64,000 nt of DNA from assembly GCF_000737065.1 (NCBI RefSeq), contig NZ_AQRC01000008.1, positions 62,001 through 126,000 of the forward strand, given 5' to 3'. Source of the stretch: Thioclava atlantica. GTDB taxonomy: Bacteria; Pseudomonadota; Alphaproteobacteria; Rhodobacterales; Rhodobacteraceae. Shown in pieces: positions 17,279 through 26,433 of the stretch (the stretch's first letter is position 1; each line of letters opens with the position of its first letter). A model generated the notes under the pieces. It had not been told where the DNA came from and ran no database searches. It was given only the letters and a program-made list of their open reading frames with translations. The position numbers were made by a program, and so were the translations under genes.

Positions 17279-17878
17279 TCAGGCCTCCAGCCTGACGCCG
17301 GCCGCGCGCATCTGCTCATGCGCCGCCGACAGCGAGCCCTCGAGGTCGATCGCCCGGCACGCGCCCTCCAGAACCGTCGCGCGGAAGCCCAGCTTCGCCG
17401 CATCGAGCGCCGACCAGGCGACGCAGAAATCCGTGGCGAGGCCTGCGAAACTCAGCTCCTCGATCCCGCGTTCGCGCAAATATCCCGCAAGGCCGGTCGC
17501 CGTCTTGTGGTCATTCTCGAAAAACGCCGAATAGCTGTCCACACCCGCGCGGAACCCCTTGCGCAGGATCAGCTGCGCGCGCTCCACGGCCAGGTCGGGA
17601 TGGAACTCCGCCCCGTCGCTCCCCTGCACGCAATGATCGGGCCAGAGCGTCTGCAGCCCATAGTCCATGTGCACCTGCGTGAAGGGGGCTGCGCCCTCGT
17701 GCTGGCTCGCGAAGGAGGAATGATCAGCCGGGTGCCAGTCCTGGGTCAGTACGACCGTGTCGAACCGGGTCATCAACGCGTTCACGCGCGGCACGATCTC
17801 GTCCCCGCCCGCCACGGCCAGCGCGCCGCCGGGGCAGAAGTCGTTCTGCATGTCGATCACGATCAGGGCTTTGCTCAT
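17279..17878 (-). CDS. pncA: Nicotinamidase
   Basis: PncA deamidates nicotinamide to nicotinate, feeding the adjacent pncB product. The 199-residue protein has the complete catalytic triad of the isochorismatase-like family: D9 (VIDMQNDF), K107 (ILRKGFRAG) and C152 ([13 protein letters not shown]). Metal ligands D47, H49 and H53 lie in [15 protein letters not shown]. It is the first gene of the pncA-pncB pair and diverges from trhO over 126 bases. Confidence 0.96.
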   Translation of the reverse strand: MSKALIVIDMQNDFCPGGALAVAGGDEIVPRVNALMTRFDTVVLTQDWHPADHSSFASQHEGAAPFTQVHMDYGLQTLWPDHCVQGSDGAEFHPDLAVERAQLILRKGFRAGVDSYSAFFENDHKTATGLAGYLRERGIEELSFAGLATDFCVAWSALDAAKLGFRATVLEGACRAIDLEGSLSAAHEQMRAAGVRLEA

Positions 17879-18004
17879 CTCTTCACCTCCCGCCGGGTTT
17901 TCTCATGGGTAGGACGCGGACCCCGTCTGGTCAACGTCCACATGCCGCGTCTGCGGGCCGCAGCCCCCTTGCCAGAGCGGGGTCTGCGGCGCTAATGGCT
18001 CCCC

Positions 18005-18916
18005 ATGTTCACCGTGGCCGCCCTCTACCATTTCACCCGCTTCGACGATCCCGCCGCGCTGCGCGCGCCGCTCGCCGATCTGTGCGAAGGGGAGGGCGTG
18101 AAAGGATCTCTGCTCATCGCGCGCGAGGGCATCAACGGCACCATCGCCGGTCCGCGCGCAGGCATCGACGCGGTGCTCGCCCATATCCGTGCGCTTCCCG
18201 GCTGCGCCGATCTGGACTGGAAGGAAAGCGCCGCCGCCGAGATTCCCTTCGGCAAGATGAAGGTGCGGCTCAAGCGCGAGATCGTCACGATGGGCCAGCC
18301 CGATGTCGATCCGCGCGCCCGCGTGGGTCATTATGTCGAGCCGAAGGACTGGAACGCGCTGATCTCCGCGCCCGATACGGTCGTGATCGACACGCGCAAC
18401 GATTACGAGGTCGAGATCGGCACCTTCGAAGGCGCGATCGACCCCGGCACCAAATCGTTCCGCGAATTCCCGCAATGGTGGCGCGACAATGCGTATCGCT
18501 TCCACAACAAGCGCGTTGCGATGTTCTGCACCGGCGGCATCCGCTGCGAGAAATCGACGAATTTCCTGCTCGCCGAGGGCGTGCCCGAGGTCTATCACCT
18601 CAAGGGCGGGATCCTGAAATATCTCGAGGAAATGCCCGAAGAGGGCTCGCTGTGGCACGGCGACTGCTTCGTCTTCGACAGCCGGGTGAGCCTGCGCCAC
18701 GGGCTGGTCGAGGGCGATTACGACAGCTGCCACGCCTGCCGCCGCCCCGTATCGGCCCACGACAAGAGCCATCCCGATTACGAGCAGGGCGTGTCCTGCC
18801 ATCGCTGCATCGGGGAGTATTCAGAGGCGGATCGCGCACGTTTCCGCGAGCGCGAACGCCAGATGCGCCTCGCCGCCGACCGCGGAGAGGCGCATCTCGG
18901 GCGCGATCAGTCCTGA
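18005..18916 (+). CDS. trhO: tRNA uridine(34) hydroxylase, rhodanese-like
   Basis: TrhO (YceA) makes 5-hydroxyuridine at the wobble position of certain tRNAs. The 303-residue protein has an N-terminal ferredoxin-like domain ([16 protein letters not shown]) and a central rhodanese domain with active-site loop [13 protein letters not shown]-terminal Cys-rich segment ([18 protein letters not shown]) is also typical of the family. The ATG at 18005 matches the usual N-terminus. Its 3' end overlaps the convergent small secreted-protein gene by ten bases. Confidence 0.95.
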   Translation: MFTVAALYHFTRFDDPAALRAPLADLCEGEGVKGSLLIAREGINGTIAGPRAGIDAVLAHIRALPGCADLDWKESAAAEIPFGKMKVRLKREIVTMGQPDVDPRARVGHYVEPKDWNALISAPDTVVIDTRNDYEVEIGTFEGAIDPGTKSFREFPQWWRDNAYRFHNKRVAMFCTGGIRCEKSTNFLLAEGVPEVYHLKGGILKYLEEMPEEGSLWHGDCFVFDSRVSLRHGLVEGDYDSCHACRRPVSAHDKSHPDYEQGVSCHRCIGEYSEADRARFRERERQMRLAADRGEAHLGRDQS

Positions 18917-19071
18917 GCGCAGGTCTGGGTCAGGGCATTGCAGCCCTGCGTGACGACCGGGGCATTGGTGCCCGGAAAGTCGAGCCGCGGAAGCGAGAAA
19001 TCCCCGACACCGGCAGACGCGGCGCTGGCGCCGACCAGGCTCAGGGCAAGGGCATAAGCGAGACGTTTCAT
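18907..19071 (-). CDS. Tiny secreted protein with two cysteines
   Basis: This is a 54-residue protein of unrecognised family. It starts [20 protein letters not shown], a convincing signal peptide ending at AxA. The mature part is only about 34 residues, contains two cysteines (GCNALTQTC) that could form one disulfide, and has no repeats. The stop lies inside the end of trhO. The first operator-like palindrome of the 19087-19159 array begins 16 bases upstream of its start, so it may be controlled by that array. A longer frame begins at 19110, but the signal peptide supports this start. Confidence 0.65.
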   Translation of the reverse strand: MKRLAYALALSLVGASAASAGVGDFSLPRLDFPGTNAPVVTQGCNALTQTCAQD

Positions 19072-19086
19072 GGCGAATCTCCATTC

Positions 19087-19159
19087 TGAACCATTCTGTT
19101 CAGTCACCAATATGAACCTAACGGTTCAGTTTTCAACAGGAAATGAACTGATCGGTTCG
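19087..19159. promoter_or_regulatory. Array of three operator-like palindromes
   Basis: Three 6-4-6 inverted repeats lie in the divergent region: TGAACC-ATTC-TGTTCA (19087-19102), TGAACC-TAAC-GGTTCA (19113-19128, perfect) and TGAACT-GATC-GGTTCG (19144-19159). Starts are 26 and 31 bases apart. The shape suits a dimeric TetR-like repressor, but no regulator gene is next to it. The array could control the secreted-protein gene, mbfA, or both. Confidence 0.65.
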
Positions 19160-19169
19160 AAAGTCTGCA

Positions 19170-19197
19170 TTGCATCGGTTGCAAAGCTCGCTATTTT
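19170..19197 (+). promoter_or_regulatory. Putative mbfA promoter
   Basis: A -35-like TTGCAT (19170-19175) and a -10-like TATTTT (19192-19197) are spaced 16 bases apart. They lie just downstream of the palindrome array, and the -10 overlaps the Irr-like box. Weak match, supported by position. Confidence 0.4.
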
Positions 19198-19212
19198 GGA
19201 ATCGTTCTAAAA
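19194..19212. promoter_or_regulatory. Irr/ICE-like box upstream of mbfA
   Basis: TTTTGGAATCGTTCTAAAA is an inverted repeat of 8-base arms with one mismatch and a 3-base spacer, ending 13 bases before the mbfA ATG. It resembles the iron-control (ICE) element bound by Irr in alphaproteobacteria, and mbfA is a known Irr-repressed gene in rhizobia. It overlaps the putative -10, consistent with repression under low iron. Confidence 0.6.
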
Positions 19213-19225
19213 AGAGGGCCTCCCC

Positions 19226-20203
19226 ATGATCCCCGGACTTGCCTCCCGCAGACGGTTCGACGACCTGAGCGAACAGGAAGTGCTCGCGCTCGCGATCTCC
19301 TCGGAAGAGGACGACGCGCGCATCTACCGCCAATATGCGGCGCATCTGCGCAAGGATTTCCCCGCCTCGGCGAAGATCTTCGACGGCATGGCCGCCGAGG
19401 AGGACGAGCATCGCCGCCGCCTGATCAAGCGCCATACCGCGCGTTTCGGCGAGGTGATCCCGCTCATTCGCCGCGAACATGTCGCCGGCTTCTACGCCCG
19501 CAAGCCGATCTGGCTGGCCAGGAATCTCTCGCTCGAGACGATCCGCGGCGAGGCCGAGGCGATGGAGCGCGAGGCGGGCAAGTTCTACACCCTCGCCGCC
19601 CAGCGCAGCACCGACGCGAACACGCGCGAGCTGCTGGGCGATCTCGCCGCCGCCGAGCTCGGCCATGAACGCAAGGCGGGCGAGCTTACCGAGACCCATC
19701 TGGGCGTGGACGAGAAGGCCGAGGAGGATCGCGCCGCGCATCGCCAGTTCGTCCTGACCTGGGTGCAGCCGGGCCTCGCCGGGCTGATGGACGGTTCGGT
19801 CTCGACCCTCGCGCCGATCTTCGCCACCGCCTTCGCCACGCATGACCCGCATACCACGCTGCTCGTGGGCCTCGCCGCCTCGGTCGGCGCGGGCATCTCG
19901 ATGGGCTTCACCGAGGCCGCCCATGACGACGGCGTCATCTCGGGACGCGGATCGCCGCTCAAGCGCGGCCTCGCCTCGGGCATCATGACCGCGATCGGCG
20001 GCCTGGGCCACGCGCTGCCCTATCTGATCCCCGATTTCTGGACCGCGACGACGATCGCCTTCGTCGTCGTCTTCCTCGAACTCTGGGCGATCACCTGGAT
20101 CCAGAACCGGTTCATGGAGACCCCGTTCCTGCGCGCGGCCTTCCAGGTCGTGCTCGGCGGCGCGCTTGTCTTCGCGGCCGGTGTGCTGATCGGCGGCGGC
20201 TGA
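19226..20203 (+). CDS. mbfA: Membrane-bound ferritin-like iron exporter MbfA
   Basis: MbfA exports iron and protects against iron and peroxide stress in alphaproteobacteria. The 325-residue protein fuses an N-terminal rubrerythrin/ferritin-like domain (about 15-150) to a C-terminal VIT1/CCC1 transporter (about 170-325). Di-iron ligand motifs SSEEDDARIYRQ, AAEEDEHRRR, EREAGKFY and AAAELGHERK are in place. The transporter part contains the family segments GLMDGSVSTLAP and GISMGFTEAAHDD, with about five hydrophobic stretches. An Irr-like box and three palindromes precede the gene. Architecture is highly characteristic. Confidence 0.93.
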   Translation: MIPGLASRRRFDDLSEQEVLALAISSEEDDARIYRQYAAHLRKDFPASAKIFDGMAAEEDEHRRRLIKRHTARFGEVIPLIRREHVAGFYARKPIWLARNLSLETIRGEAEAMEREAGKFYTLAAQRSTDANTRELLGDLAAAELGHERKAGELTETHLGVDEKAEEDRAAHRQFVLTWVQPGLAGLMDGSVSTLAPIFATAFATHDPHTTLLVGLAASVGAGISMGFTEAAHDDGVISGRGSPLKRGLASGIMTAIGGLGHALPYLIPDFWTATTIAFVVVFLELWAITWIQNRFMETPFLRAAFQVVLGGALVFAAGVLIGGG

Positions 20204-20240
20204 GCCCGCCGGGGCGCCCGTGGCCGTTCCGGGCCGCTCC

Positions 20241-20309
20241 GCGGGGGATATTTGAAGCATTTGGAAGGGGCGCGCGGCTCTCCTTCCAAATGCCTGCAAA
20301 TATCCCCGC
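20241..20309. repeat. Imperfect inverted repeat (REP/BIME-like)
   Basis: Two arms of about 28 bases face each other in the mbfA-AEC gap. Each reads roughly GGGGATATTTG then a few bases then GCATTTGGAAGG, separated by a GC-rich centre. No T run follows, so a simple terminator is less likely than a repetitive extragenic element, though it may also end mbfA transcripts. Confidence 0.6.
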
Positions 20310-20393
20310 CGGAGGCTCCCGCAGTCTCCGCCCGCGCGGACCCTTTCATTCCCTCTCTGGCGCTCTGCGCACGCCCATGCTAGCGCTTGAGCC

Positions 20394-21311
20394 ATGCTCG
20401 CGATCTTCCTCAAGACCCTGCCTTTCTTCGCGCTGATCGGCCTTGGCTGGTTCGCCGGGAAGACTCGCTTCTTCACCGCCGAGGCCACTGCCTGGCTGAC
20501 GAAATTCGTCTTCTATTTCGCGCTCTCGGCGATGCTGTTCCGGTTCTCGGCCAATCTCAAACTGGCCGAGCTCTATGATCCGAATTTCGTGCTCGCCTAT
20601 CTGAGCGGCTCCTTCGCGGTCTGGCTGATCAGCTTCGGCGTCGCCAAGGCGCGCGGGCTGCCCACCTCGCTCGCCGCGATGGAGAGCCACACCTCGATGA
20701 CCGGAAATACCGGCTTTCTGGGCGTGCCGATGCTGGTCGTGCTGCTCGGGCCGGCCGCCGTGGGGCCGGTGCTGATGGTGCTTGCCTGCGACCTGATCGT
20801 GTTCTCCTCGCTGATCACGATCATCATCACCGCCGCGCGCCACGGCAAGGTCTCGCTGGGCTCGATCGCGCTTGGCCTGGTGAAGAACCCGATGATCGTG
20901 TCGATGGGGGCGGGGCTGATCTGGGCCGGGCTGAAACTGCCGATGCCGGCTCCGCTCGAGGATTTCATGTCGATCCTGGGCGCGGCGGCGACGCCGGGCG
21001 CGCTCTTCGCGATCGGCGCCTCGCTCGCCACCAAATCGGCCGAGCGGCCCGCGCCCGCGGTCTGGCTCTCCTTCGGCAAGCTCTTCCTGCATCCCGGGGC
21101 GATCGCGATCACCGCGCTGATGATCTTCCATGTCGAGCCCTTCGCCGCGGGCGTGATGATCGCGGCGGCCTCGCTTCCGGTCGCGGGCAATGTCTATATT
21201 CTGGCGCAGCATTACGGGGTCGCGCCGCAGCGCGTCTCGGCTGCGATCCTCGTCTCGACCGCCGTGTCGATCCTCACGGTCCCGGCGGTCATCCATTGGG
21301 TGAACGGATAG
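20394..21311 (+). CDS. AEC (auxin efflux carrier) family transporter
   Basis: The 305-residue integral membrane protein has about ten hydrophobic segments and the AEC-type arrangement: MLAIFLKTLPFFALIGLGWFAGK at the N-terminus, TGNTGFLGVPMLVVLLGP in the first half and PVAGNVYILAQHYGV in the second. AEC proteins export or import small organic anions; specificity cannot be read from the sequence. It is followed ten bases later by fghA, so the two may be co-transcribed. Confidence 0.88.
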   Translation: MLAIFLKTLPFFALIGLGWFAGKTRFFTAEATAWLTKFVFYFALSAMLFRFSANLKLAELYDPNFVLAYLSGSFAVWLISFGVAKARGLPTSLAAMESHTSMTGNTGFLGVPMLVVLLGPAAVGPVLMVLACDLIVFSSLITIIITAARHGKVSLGSIALGLVKNPMIVSMGAGLIWAGLKLPMPAPLEDFMSILGAAATPGALFAIGASLATKSAERPAPAVWLSFGKLFLHPGAIAITALMIFHVEPFAAGVMIAAASLPVAGNVYILAQHYGVAPQRVSAAILVSTAVSILTVPAVIHWVNG

Positions 21312-21320
21312 GAGAACACC

Positions 21321-22151
21321 ATGCGGACGATCTCGGAAAATCGCTGTTTCGAAGGCGTGCAAGGCGTCTATGCGCACGACTCGCACGCCACCAATTGTGA
21401 GATGACCTTCGGCCTGTTCCTGCCGCGCGAAGCCGAGGACGGCCCGGTGCCGGTGCTGTGGTATCTCTCGGGGCTCACCTGCACCCATGAGAACGCGATG
21501 ATCAAGGCGGGCGCGCAGGCCTTCGCAGCCGAGCACGGGATCGCGCTGGTCTTCCCCGATACCTCGCCGCGCGGCGAGGGCGTGGCCGATCACGAGGATT
21601 ACGATCTGGGCCAGGGCGCGGGCTTCTACGTCAACGCGACGCAAGCACCCTGGGCGCCGCATTTCCGGATGTGGGACTATGTCGCCGAGGAGCTTCCGAA
21701 CGCGATCGACGCCGCCTTCCCGATCGACCCCGAGCGCCAGGCGATCACCGGCCATTCGATGGGCGGCCACGGGGCGCTGACGCTGGCGATGGGCCAGCCC
21801 GGGCGCTTCCGCTCGGTCTCGGCCTTCGCGCCGATCGCCAACCCGGTGGCGAGCGACTGGGGCCGCAAGCAGTTCGGCGCCTATCTCGGGAGCGACGAGA
21901 GCCTCTGGACCCCGCATGACGCAACCCATCTGATGCGCGATCAGGGCTTCGACGGCGAGGTGCTGATCGATCAGGGCGCCAGCGACCAGTTCCTCGACCT
22001 GCTGCGCCCCGAGGCGCTCGCGCAGGCGATGGCGGCGCGGCGTCAGGCCGGGACCTTCCGGATGCAGAAGGGCTACGATCACAGCTATTTCTTCGTCTCG
22101 ACCTTCATTCCCGACCATATCGAGTTCCACGCCGAGGCGCTCTGGGCGTGA
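21321..22151 (+). CDS. fghA: S-formylglutathione hydrolase
   Basis: FghA hydrolyses S-formylglutathione to formate and glutathione in formaldehyde detoxification. The 276-residue alpha/beta hydrolase has the nucleophile elbow [10 protein letters not shown], the probable acid in [10 protein letters not shown] and the histidine in [14 protein letters not shown]. The N-terminal [25 protein letters not shown] matches the esterase D family. No glutathione-dependent formaldehyde dehydrogenase gene is adjacent. It overlaps the next gene by four bases. Confidence 0.95.
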   Translation: MRTISENRCFEGVQGVYAHDSHATNCEMTFGLFLPREAEDGPVPVLWYLSGLTCTHENAMIKAGAQAFAAEHGIALVFPDTSPRGEGVADHEDYDLGQGAGFYVNATQAPWAPHFRMWDYVAEELPNAIDAAFPIDPERQAITGHSMGGHGALTLAMGQPGRFRSVSAFAPIANPVASDWGRKQFGAYLGSDESLWTPHDATHLMRDQGFDGEVLIDQGASDQFLDLLRPEALAQAMAARRQAGTFRMQKGYDHSYFFVSTFIPDHIEFHAEALWA

Positions 22152-22597
22152 TCTGGGTCGATGCCGATGCCTGTCCGGTGAAGGCCGAGGCCGAGCGGGT
22201 CGCGACCCGGCTCGGCGTCAAGCTGGCGCTGGTCTCGAACGGGGGGCTGCGGCCCTCGCCCAACCCCCTGGTCGAGATGGTCTATGTCGATCAGGGGCCG
22301 GACGAGGCCGACAAATATATCGCCGAGCGGGCAGGGCGCGGCGACGTGGTGATCACCAATGACATCCCGCTCGCGGCGAAATGCGTCGAGGCGGGCGCGC
22401 GGGTGCTGCGCCCCGATGGCGAGCCCCTGACGCCCGCCAATATCGGCAATGTTCTCGCCACCCGGGACCTGATGGCGGATCTGCGCTCGGCCGATCCGTT
22501 CCGGCAGGGTGGCGGCAAACCTTTTTCAAAAGCGGACCGGGCGCGGTTTTCCGATGCGCTCGACCGGATCGCGCGGGCGGCGCAAAAGGAGATTTGA
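22148..22597 (+). CDS. YaiI/UPF0178 (DUF188) family protein
   Basis: The 149-residue protein starts with GTG at 22148, overlapping the fghA stop (GTGA), and begins [21 protein letters not shown], the signature of the UPF0178/YaiI family. Further conserved segments are [25 protein letters not shown] and [20 protein letters not shown]. The fold is PIN-like, but its activity is not established. It is translationally coupled to fghA and precedes a HAD hydrolase by three bases. Confidence 0.92.
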   Translation: MIWVDADACPVKAEAERVATRLGVKLALVSNGGLRPSPNPLVEMVYVDQGPDEADKYIAERAGRGDVVITNDIPLAAKCVEAGARVLRPDGEPLTPANIGNVLATRDLMADLRSADPFRQGGGKPFSKADRARFSDALDRIARAAQKEI

Positions 22598-22600
22598 GAC

Positions 22601-23218
22601 ATGGTCGAGGCGGTGATTTTCGATATCGGCAACGTGCTGATCGAGTGGCAGCCCGAGCGGCATTACGACACGCTGATGTCGCGCGAGGAGCGCGAGGCGA
22701 TGTTCGCCGAGGTCGATCTGCACGGCATGAACGACCTCATCGACCGCGGCGCCCCGTTTCGCGACACGATCTACGACTGGGCCGAGCGCTACCCGAAATG
22801 GCGCGACCAGATCCGGCTCTGGCACGATGACTGGATCAAGATGGCCTCGCCCGGGATCGACCGCTCGCAGCGGCTGATGAAGGCCTTGCAGGCGCGCGGC
22901 GTGCCGGTCTTCTCGCTGACGAATTTCGGGATCGGCAGCTACGATTACGCGACCGAATTCTATCCCTTCCTGCGCGACTTCGACCGCGATTTCATCTCGG
23001 GCCACATGGGGGTCACGAAACCCGATCCGAAGATCTACCAGATGGTCGAGGCGACGAGCGGGCTTTCGGGCGCGCAGCTGCTCTTCACCGACGACCGCGA
23101 CGACAATATCGCGACCGCCCATACCTTCGGCTGGAAGACGCATCATTTCGACGGGCCCGAGGGCTGGGCACGGCGGTTGATCGAGGAAGGGCTGCTGAGC
23201 GAGGCCGAGGCCGCATAA
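22601..23218 (+). CDS. HAD-superfamily hydrolase
   Basis: The 205-residue protein has all four HAD motifs. These are the nucleophile FDIGNVLIEW, the second motif in FSLTNFG (S/T), the lysine in GVTKPDPKIY, and the acidic pair in LFTDDRDDN. A helical cap (about 20-85) makes it a subclass I enzyme like YihX-type sugar phosphatases. Specific substrate is unknown. It is the last gene of the rightward group and converges on dxs across a hairpin. Confidence 0.9.
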   Translation: MVEAVIFDIGNVLIEWQPERHYDTLMSREEREAMFAEVDLHGMNDLIDRGAPFRDTIYDWAERYPKWRDQIRLWHDDWIKMASPGIDRSQRLMKALQARGVPVFSLTNFGIGSYDYATEFYPFLRDFDRDFISGHMGVTKPDPKIYQMVEATSGLSGAQLLFTDDRDDNIATAHTFGWKTHHFDGPEGWARRLIEEGLLSEAEAA

Positions 23219-23220
23219 GC

Positions 23221-23254
23221 CCGACTTATTCGCGGCGCCCCGGAATAAGTCCGG
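23221..23254. terminator. Hairpin between convergent HAD gene and dxs
   Basis: ACTTATTC (23224-23231) pairs with GAATAAGT (23243-23250), with CCG/CGG-type flanks extending the stem. It lies exactly in the 42-base convergent gap, consistent with a bidirectional terminator, although neither side has a long T run. Confidence 0.55.
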
Positions 23255-23260
23255 CTTATC

Positions 23261-25183
23261 TCAGGCGCGCTTGGCGATCGCGACGCCCAGAAGCTCGAGC
23301 ACCTTCGCCTCGATCTGCGGCGCGTCCATCCCCGCCGAGCGATACATGTCCTCGGGCGAGGCATGGTCGATGAAAGTGTCGGGCAGCACCATCGAGCGGA
23401 ACTTGAGACCGTGATCGAACACGCCTTGCTCCGACAGGTATTGCGCGACATGGCTGCCGAAGCCGCCCACCGCGCCTTCCTCGATGCAGATCAGCGCCTC
23501 GTGCCCGGCCACCAGACGGTCGATCAGGTCGGTGTCGAGCGGCTTGGCGAAGCGGGCATCGGCGACGGTCGGCGCGAGGCCGCGCGCCTGCAGCGCCTCG
23601 CGCGCCTTCATCACCTCGGCGAGCCGCGTGCCGTAGCTGAGGATCGCGACGCGCGACCCTTCCGCGATCATCCGGCCCCGGCCGATTTCCAGCGGCACGC
23701 CCGCTTCGGGCATCTCGACGCCCACGCCCTCGCCGCGCGGATAGCGGAAGGCGATCGGGCCGTCGTCATGGGCGGCGGCGGTGGCCACCATATGCACCAG
23801 TTCCGCCTCGTCGGCGGCCGCCATCACGACCATGCCCGGCAGGCTCGACATGAAGCCGACATCGAACGACCCGGCATGGGTCGCGCCATCGGCCCCCACC
23901 AGCCCCGCGCGGTCGATGGCGAAGCGCACCGGCAGGCGCTGGATCGCCACGTCATGCACGATCTGGTCGTAGCCGCGCTGCAGGAAGGTGGAGTAGATCG
24001 CGCAGAAGGGTTTCATCCCCGACGCCGCGAGCCCGGCGGAGAAGGTCACCGCATGCTGCTCGGCGATGCCCACATCGAAGCAGCGGCGCGGGTAGTGATC
24101 GGCAAAGAGGTTCAGCCCCGTCCCGTCCGGCATCGCGGCGGTGATCGCGACGATCTTGTCGTCCTTCGCGGCTTCCTTGATCAGGCTTTGCGCGAACACC
24201 TTCGTATAGGCCGGCGCGTTCGAGGGGGCTTTCTTCTGCTCGCCGGTCGCGACGTCGAATTTCGCGGTCGCATGGCCGCCATCGGCGCGGTTCTCGGCGG
24301 GCGCATAGCCCTTGCCCTTCTTCGTCAGGGCATGGATCAGGACCGGCCCGGTGGCGCGCGCCTTGAGCGTGCGCAGGAGCGGCAGCAGCTGATCGAGATC
24401 GTGCCCGTCCACCGGGCCGACATAGGTGAAGCCGAGCTCCTCGAAGAGCGTGCCGCCCATCGCCATGCCCTTGAGCATCTCCTTGGCGCGGCGTGCGCCC
24501 GCCTGGAAGGGCTCGGGCAACAGGCTCACCGCGCCCTTGGCGGCGGCCTTGAGATCCTGCAGCGAGGCTTCGGAATAGAGCCGGGTCAGGTAGGAGGAAA
24601 GCGCGCCCACGGGCGGGGCGATCGACATCTCGTTGTCGTTGAGCACCACGAACAGGCGCTTGCCCAGGTGGCCCGCATGGTTCATCGCCTCGAAGGCCAT
24701 GCCGCCCGACATCGCGCCGTCGCCGATCACCGCGATCGCGTCGCCCGTCTCGGCGCCCAGTTCGCGGCCCATCGCGAAGCCGACCGCGGCGGAGATCGAG
24801 GTCGAGCTGTGGCCCGCGCCGAACGGGTCATAGGGGCTCTCCGAGCGTTTGGTGAAGCCCGAGAGCCCGCCCTTCTGGCGCAGCGTGCGGATCCGGTCGC
24901 GGCGGCCGGTCAGGATCTTGTGCGGGTAGCACTGGTGGCCGACATCCCAGACGATCTTGTCGCGCGGCGCATCGAAGACCGCGTGCAGAGCGACGGTCAG
25001 TTCGACCACGCCGAGCCCCGCGCCCAGATGGCCGCCGGTCTGCGACACGGTCGAAATGGTCTCGTTGCGCAGCTCGTGGGCGAGCGTCTTGAGCTCGCTG
25101 TCGGACAGGCTCTTGAGATCGGAGGGCAGCCGGACCCTGTCGAGGGTCGGTGTCACGGTCTGACGGTCTTCGCTATCGCTCAT
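23261..25183 (-). CDS. dxs: 1-deoxy-D-xylulose-5-phosphate synthase
   Basis: DXS condenses pyruvate and glyceraldehyde-3-phosphate, the first step of the MEP isoprenoid pathway. The 640-residue protein contains the thiamine diphosphate motif [18 protein letters not shown] with downstream [12 protein letters not shown]. It also has the N-terminal [17 protein letters not shown] and the transketolase-type pyrimidine domain with [11 protein letters not shown]. The ATG at 25183 (MSDSEDRQ) fits the family better than the longer frame. It is the last of the xseB-ispA-dxs group, 22 bases after ispA, the usual alphaproteobacterial order. Confidence 0.97.
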   Translation of the reverse strand: MSDSEDRQTVTPTLDRVRLPSDLKSLSDSELKTLAHELRNETISTVSQTGGHLGAGLGVVELTVALHAVFDAPRDKIVWDVGHQCYPHKILTGRRDRIRTLRQKGGLSGFTKRSESPYDPFGAGHSSTSISAAVGFAMGRELGAETGDAIAVIGDGAMSGGMAFEAMNHAGHLGKRLFVVLNDNEMSIAPPVGALSSYLTRLYSEASLQDLKAAAKGAVSLLPEPFQAGARRAKEMLKGMAMGGTLFEELGFTYVGPVDGHDLDQLLPLLRTLKARATGPVLIHALTKKGKGYAPAENRADGGHATAKFDVATGEQKKAPSNAPAYTKVFAQSLIKEAAKDDKIVAITAAMPDGTGLNLFADHYPRRCFDVGIAEQHAVTFSAGLAASGMKPFCAIYSTFLQRGYDQIVHDVAIQRLPVRFAIDRAGLVGADGATHAGSFDVGFMSSLPGMVVMAAADEAELVHMVATAAAHDDGPIAFRYPRGEGVGVEMPEAGVPLEIGRGRMIAEGSRVAILSYGTRLAEVMKAREALQARGLAPTVADARFAKPLDTDLIDRLVAGHEALICIEEGAVGGFGSHVAQYLSEQGVFDHGLKFRSMVLPDTFIDHASPEDMYRSAGMDAPQIEAKVLELLGVAIAKRA

Positions 25184-25205
25184 CGGCTGGCCCCCAAGGC
25201 GCGCG

Positions 25206-26072
25206 CTACATTTCGCGGGAGATAACGAAACGCGCGGCCTCCCGCAAGTTTTCCGCCTCGTCACCGTAAGGTGAAAGCGCCGCGATCGCCTCGTCGATCA
25301 GCTCGGCGGCGCGGATGCGCGCGCCCGTGAGCCCCAGCAGCGACACGAAGGTGGCCTTTCCGGCCTCGGCATCCTTGCCCACGCGCTTGCCGGTCGCTTT
25401 CTCGCAGCCGGTGACGTCGAGGATGTCGTCGGCGATCTGGAAGGCGAGGCCGACAGCCTTGGCGTAGGCGCGCAGCGGCCCCTCGTCGGCGCCCGCGAGG
25501 ATCGCGCCTGCGCGGGCGGCAAAGGAGATCAGCGCCCCGGTCTTGCCCTCCTGCAGCGTGACGATCTGCGCGAGGCTGAGCGGATGGGCAGCACTTTCGG
25601 CGGCGATGTCGAGCGCCTGCCCGTGGCCCATTCCCGCCGCGCCGGAGGCCTGCGCGAGCGCCGCGACCAGCGCGATCCGGCGTTCGGCCGGTCCGAGGAC
25701 GGGATCGGCGCAAAGCTCGAAGGCGAGCATCTGCAGGACGTCGCCGGTCAGCACAGCGGTCGCCTCGTCCCATTTCACATGCACCGTCGGCTGGCCCCGG
25801 CGCAGGTCGTCGTCATCCATGCAGGGCAGGTCGTCATGCACGAGCGAATAGGCATGCAGCGCCTCTACGGCGGCCGCGGCGGGCATCGCCTGCGCCTGCG
25901 AGATGCCGAACACCGCCGCGCTTTCGAGCACGAGGAAGGCGCGCAGCCGCTTGCCGCCCTGCAACGCGTAATGCATCGGTGCGCGGAGCGGCCCCTCGGG
26001 CTGGCGCGCGACGGCCGCGTCGAGCGCGTCCTGAACGGCGCGCTGCACCTCCTTCAGGCGGGGTTCGAACAT
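25206..26072 (-). CDS. ispA: Farnesyl/geranyl diphosphate synthase
   Basis: The 288-residue all-helical prenyl transferase elongates isopentenyl diphosphate to C15 (or C10) products. The first aspartate-rich motif is in [17 protein letters not shown], with the two-residue insertion typical of bacterial (type II) FPP synthases. The second is [12 protein letters not shown]. The substrate segment [13 protein letters not shown] is also intact. It starts directly after the xseB stop (TAAATG) and precedes dxs, linking it to isoprenoid precursor supply. Confidence 0.95.
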   Translation of the reverse strand: MFEPRLKEVQRAVQDALDAAVARQPEGPLRAPMHYALQGGKRLRAFLVLESAAVFGISQAQAMPAAAAVEALHAYSLVHDDLPCMDDDDLRRGQPTVHVKWDEATAVLTGDVLQMLAFELCADPVLGPAERRIALVAALAQASGAAGMGHGQALDIAAESAAHPLSLAQIVTLQEGKTGALISFAARAGAILAGADEGPLRAYAKAVGLAFQIADDILDVTGCEKATGKRVGKDAEAGKATFVSLLGLTGARIRAAELIDEAIAALSPYGDEAENLREAARFVISREM

Positions 26073-26309
26073 TTACTGACCGTCGGCCGGGGCGGTGCCC
26101 TGCGGCGTGCCATCGGCGTTGAGGGTGATCTTCTCGACCCGCTCCTCGGCCTCCTTGAGGAGTTTCGCGCAGCGTTCCTTGAGTTTCGCGCCGCGCTCGT
26201 AGAGCTCGATCGAGCGGTCGAGCGGCACGTCGCCATGTTCGAGTTGGCCCACGACCTCTTCGAGCGCTTTCATCGCGTCTTCAAAGCTCATCGAGTCAAT
26301 ATCGCTCAT
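26073..26309 (-). CDS. xseB: Exodeoxyribonuclease VII small subunit
   Basis: XseB is the small helical subunit that binds XseA to form the single-strand-specific nuclease ExoVII. The 78-residue product has the conserved core SFEDAMKALEEVVGQLEHGDVPLDRSIELYERG, followed by KLKERCAKLLKEAEERVEKI. The ATG at 26309 is preferred over a TTG three codons upstream. It opens the xseB-ispA-dxs operon; xseA is not in this window. Confidence 0.94.
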   Translation of the reverse strand: MSDIDSMSFEDAMKALEEVVGQLEHGDVPLDRSIELYERGAKLKERCAKLLKEAEERVEKITLNADGTPQGTAPADGQ

Positions 26310-26331
26310 ACGCCCCAATCCCCGGAAATGC

Positions 26332-26361
26332 TGAAAACTGCGGGGGCGAAGCGCCCCCGCA
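26332..26361 (-). terminator. Terminator downstream of cytochrome c gene
   Basis: A strong GC hairpin (GCGGGGGCG paired with CGCCCCCGC, about 26340-26360) is followed on the reverse strand by AGTTTTCAG. It lies between the cytochrome c stop and xseB, separating the two transcripts. Confidence 0.75.
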
Positions 26362-26433
26362 TCTCAAAAGCATATCCTGGTCGCGGAGTCGAGATCGCCG
26401 CGCTGACGCGTCCGCAGTCCGGACGGATCCCGC

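Noticed and set aside
20346-22130. A 594-codon frame on the - strand across the AEC transporter and fghA
   Set aside because: Composition is Arg/His/Gly/Asp-rich with no recognisable domain, and the forward strand carries two clearly conserved genes.
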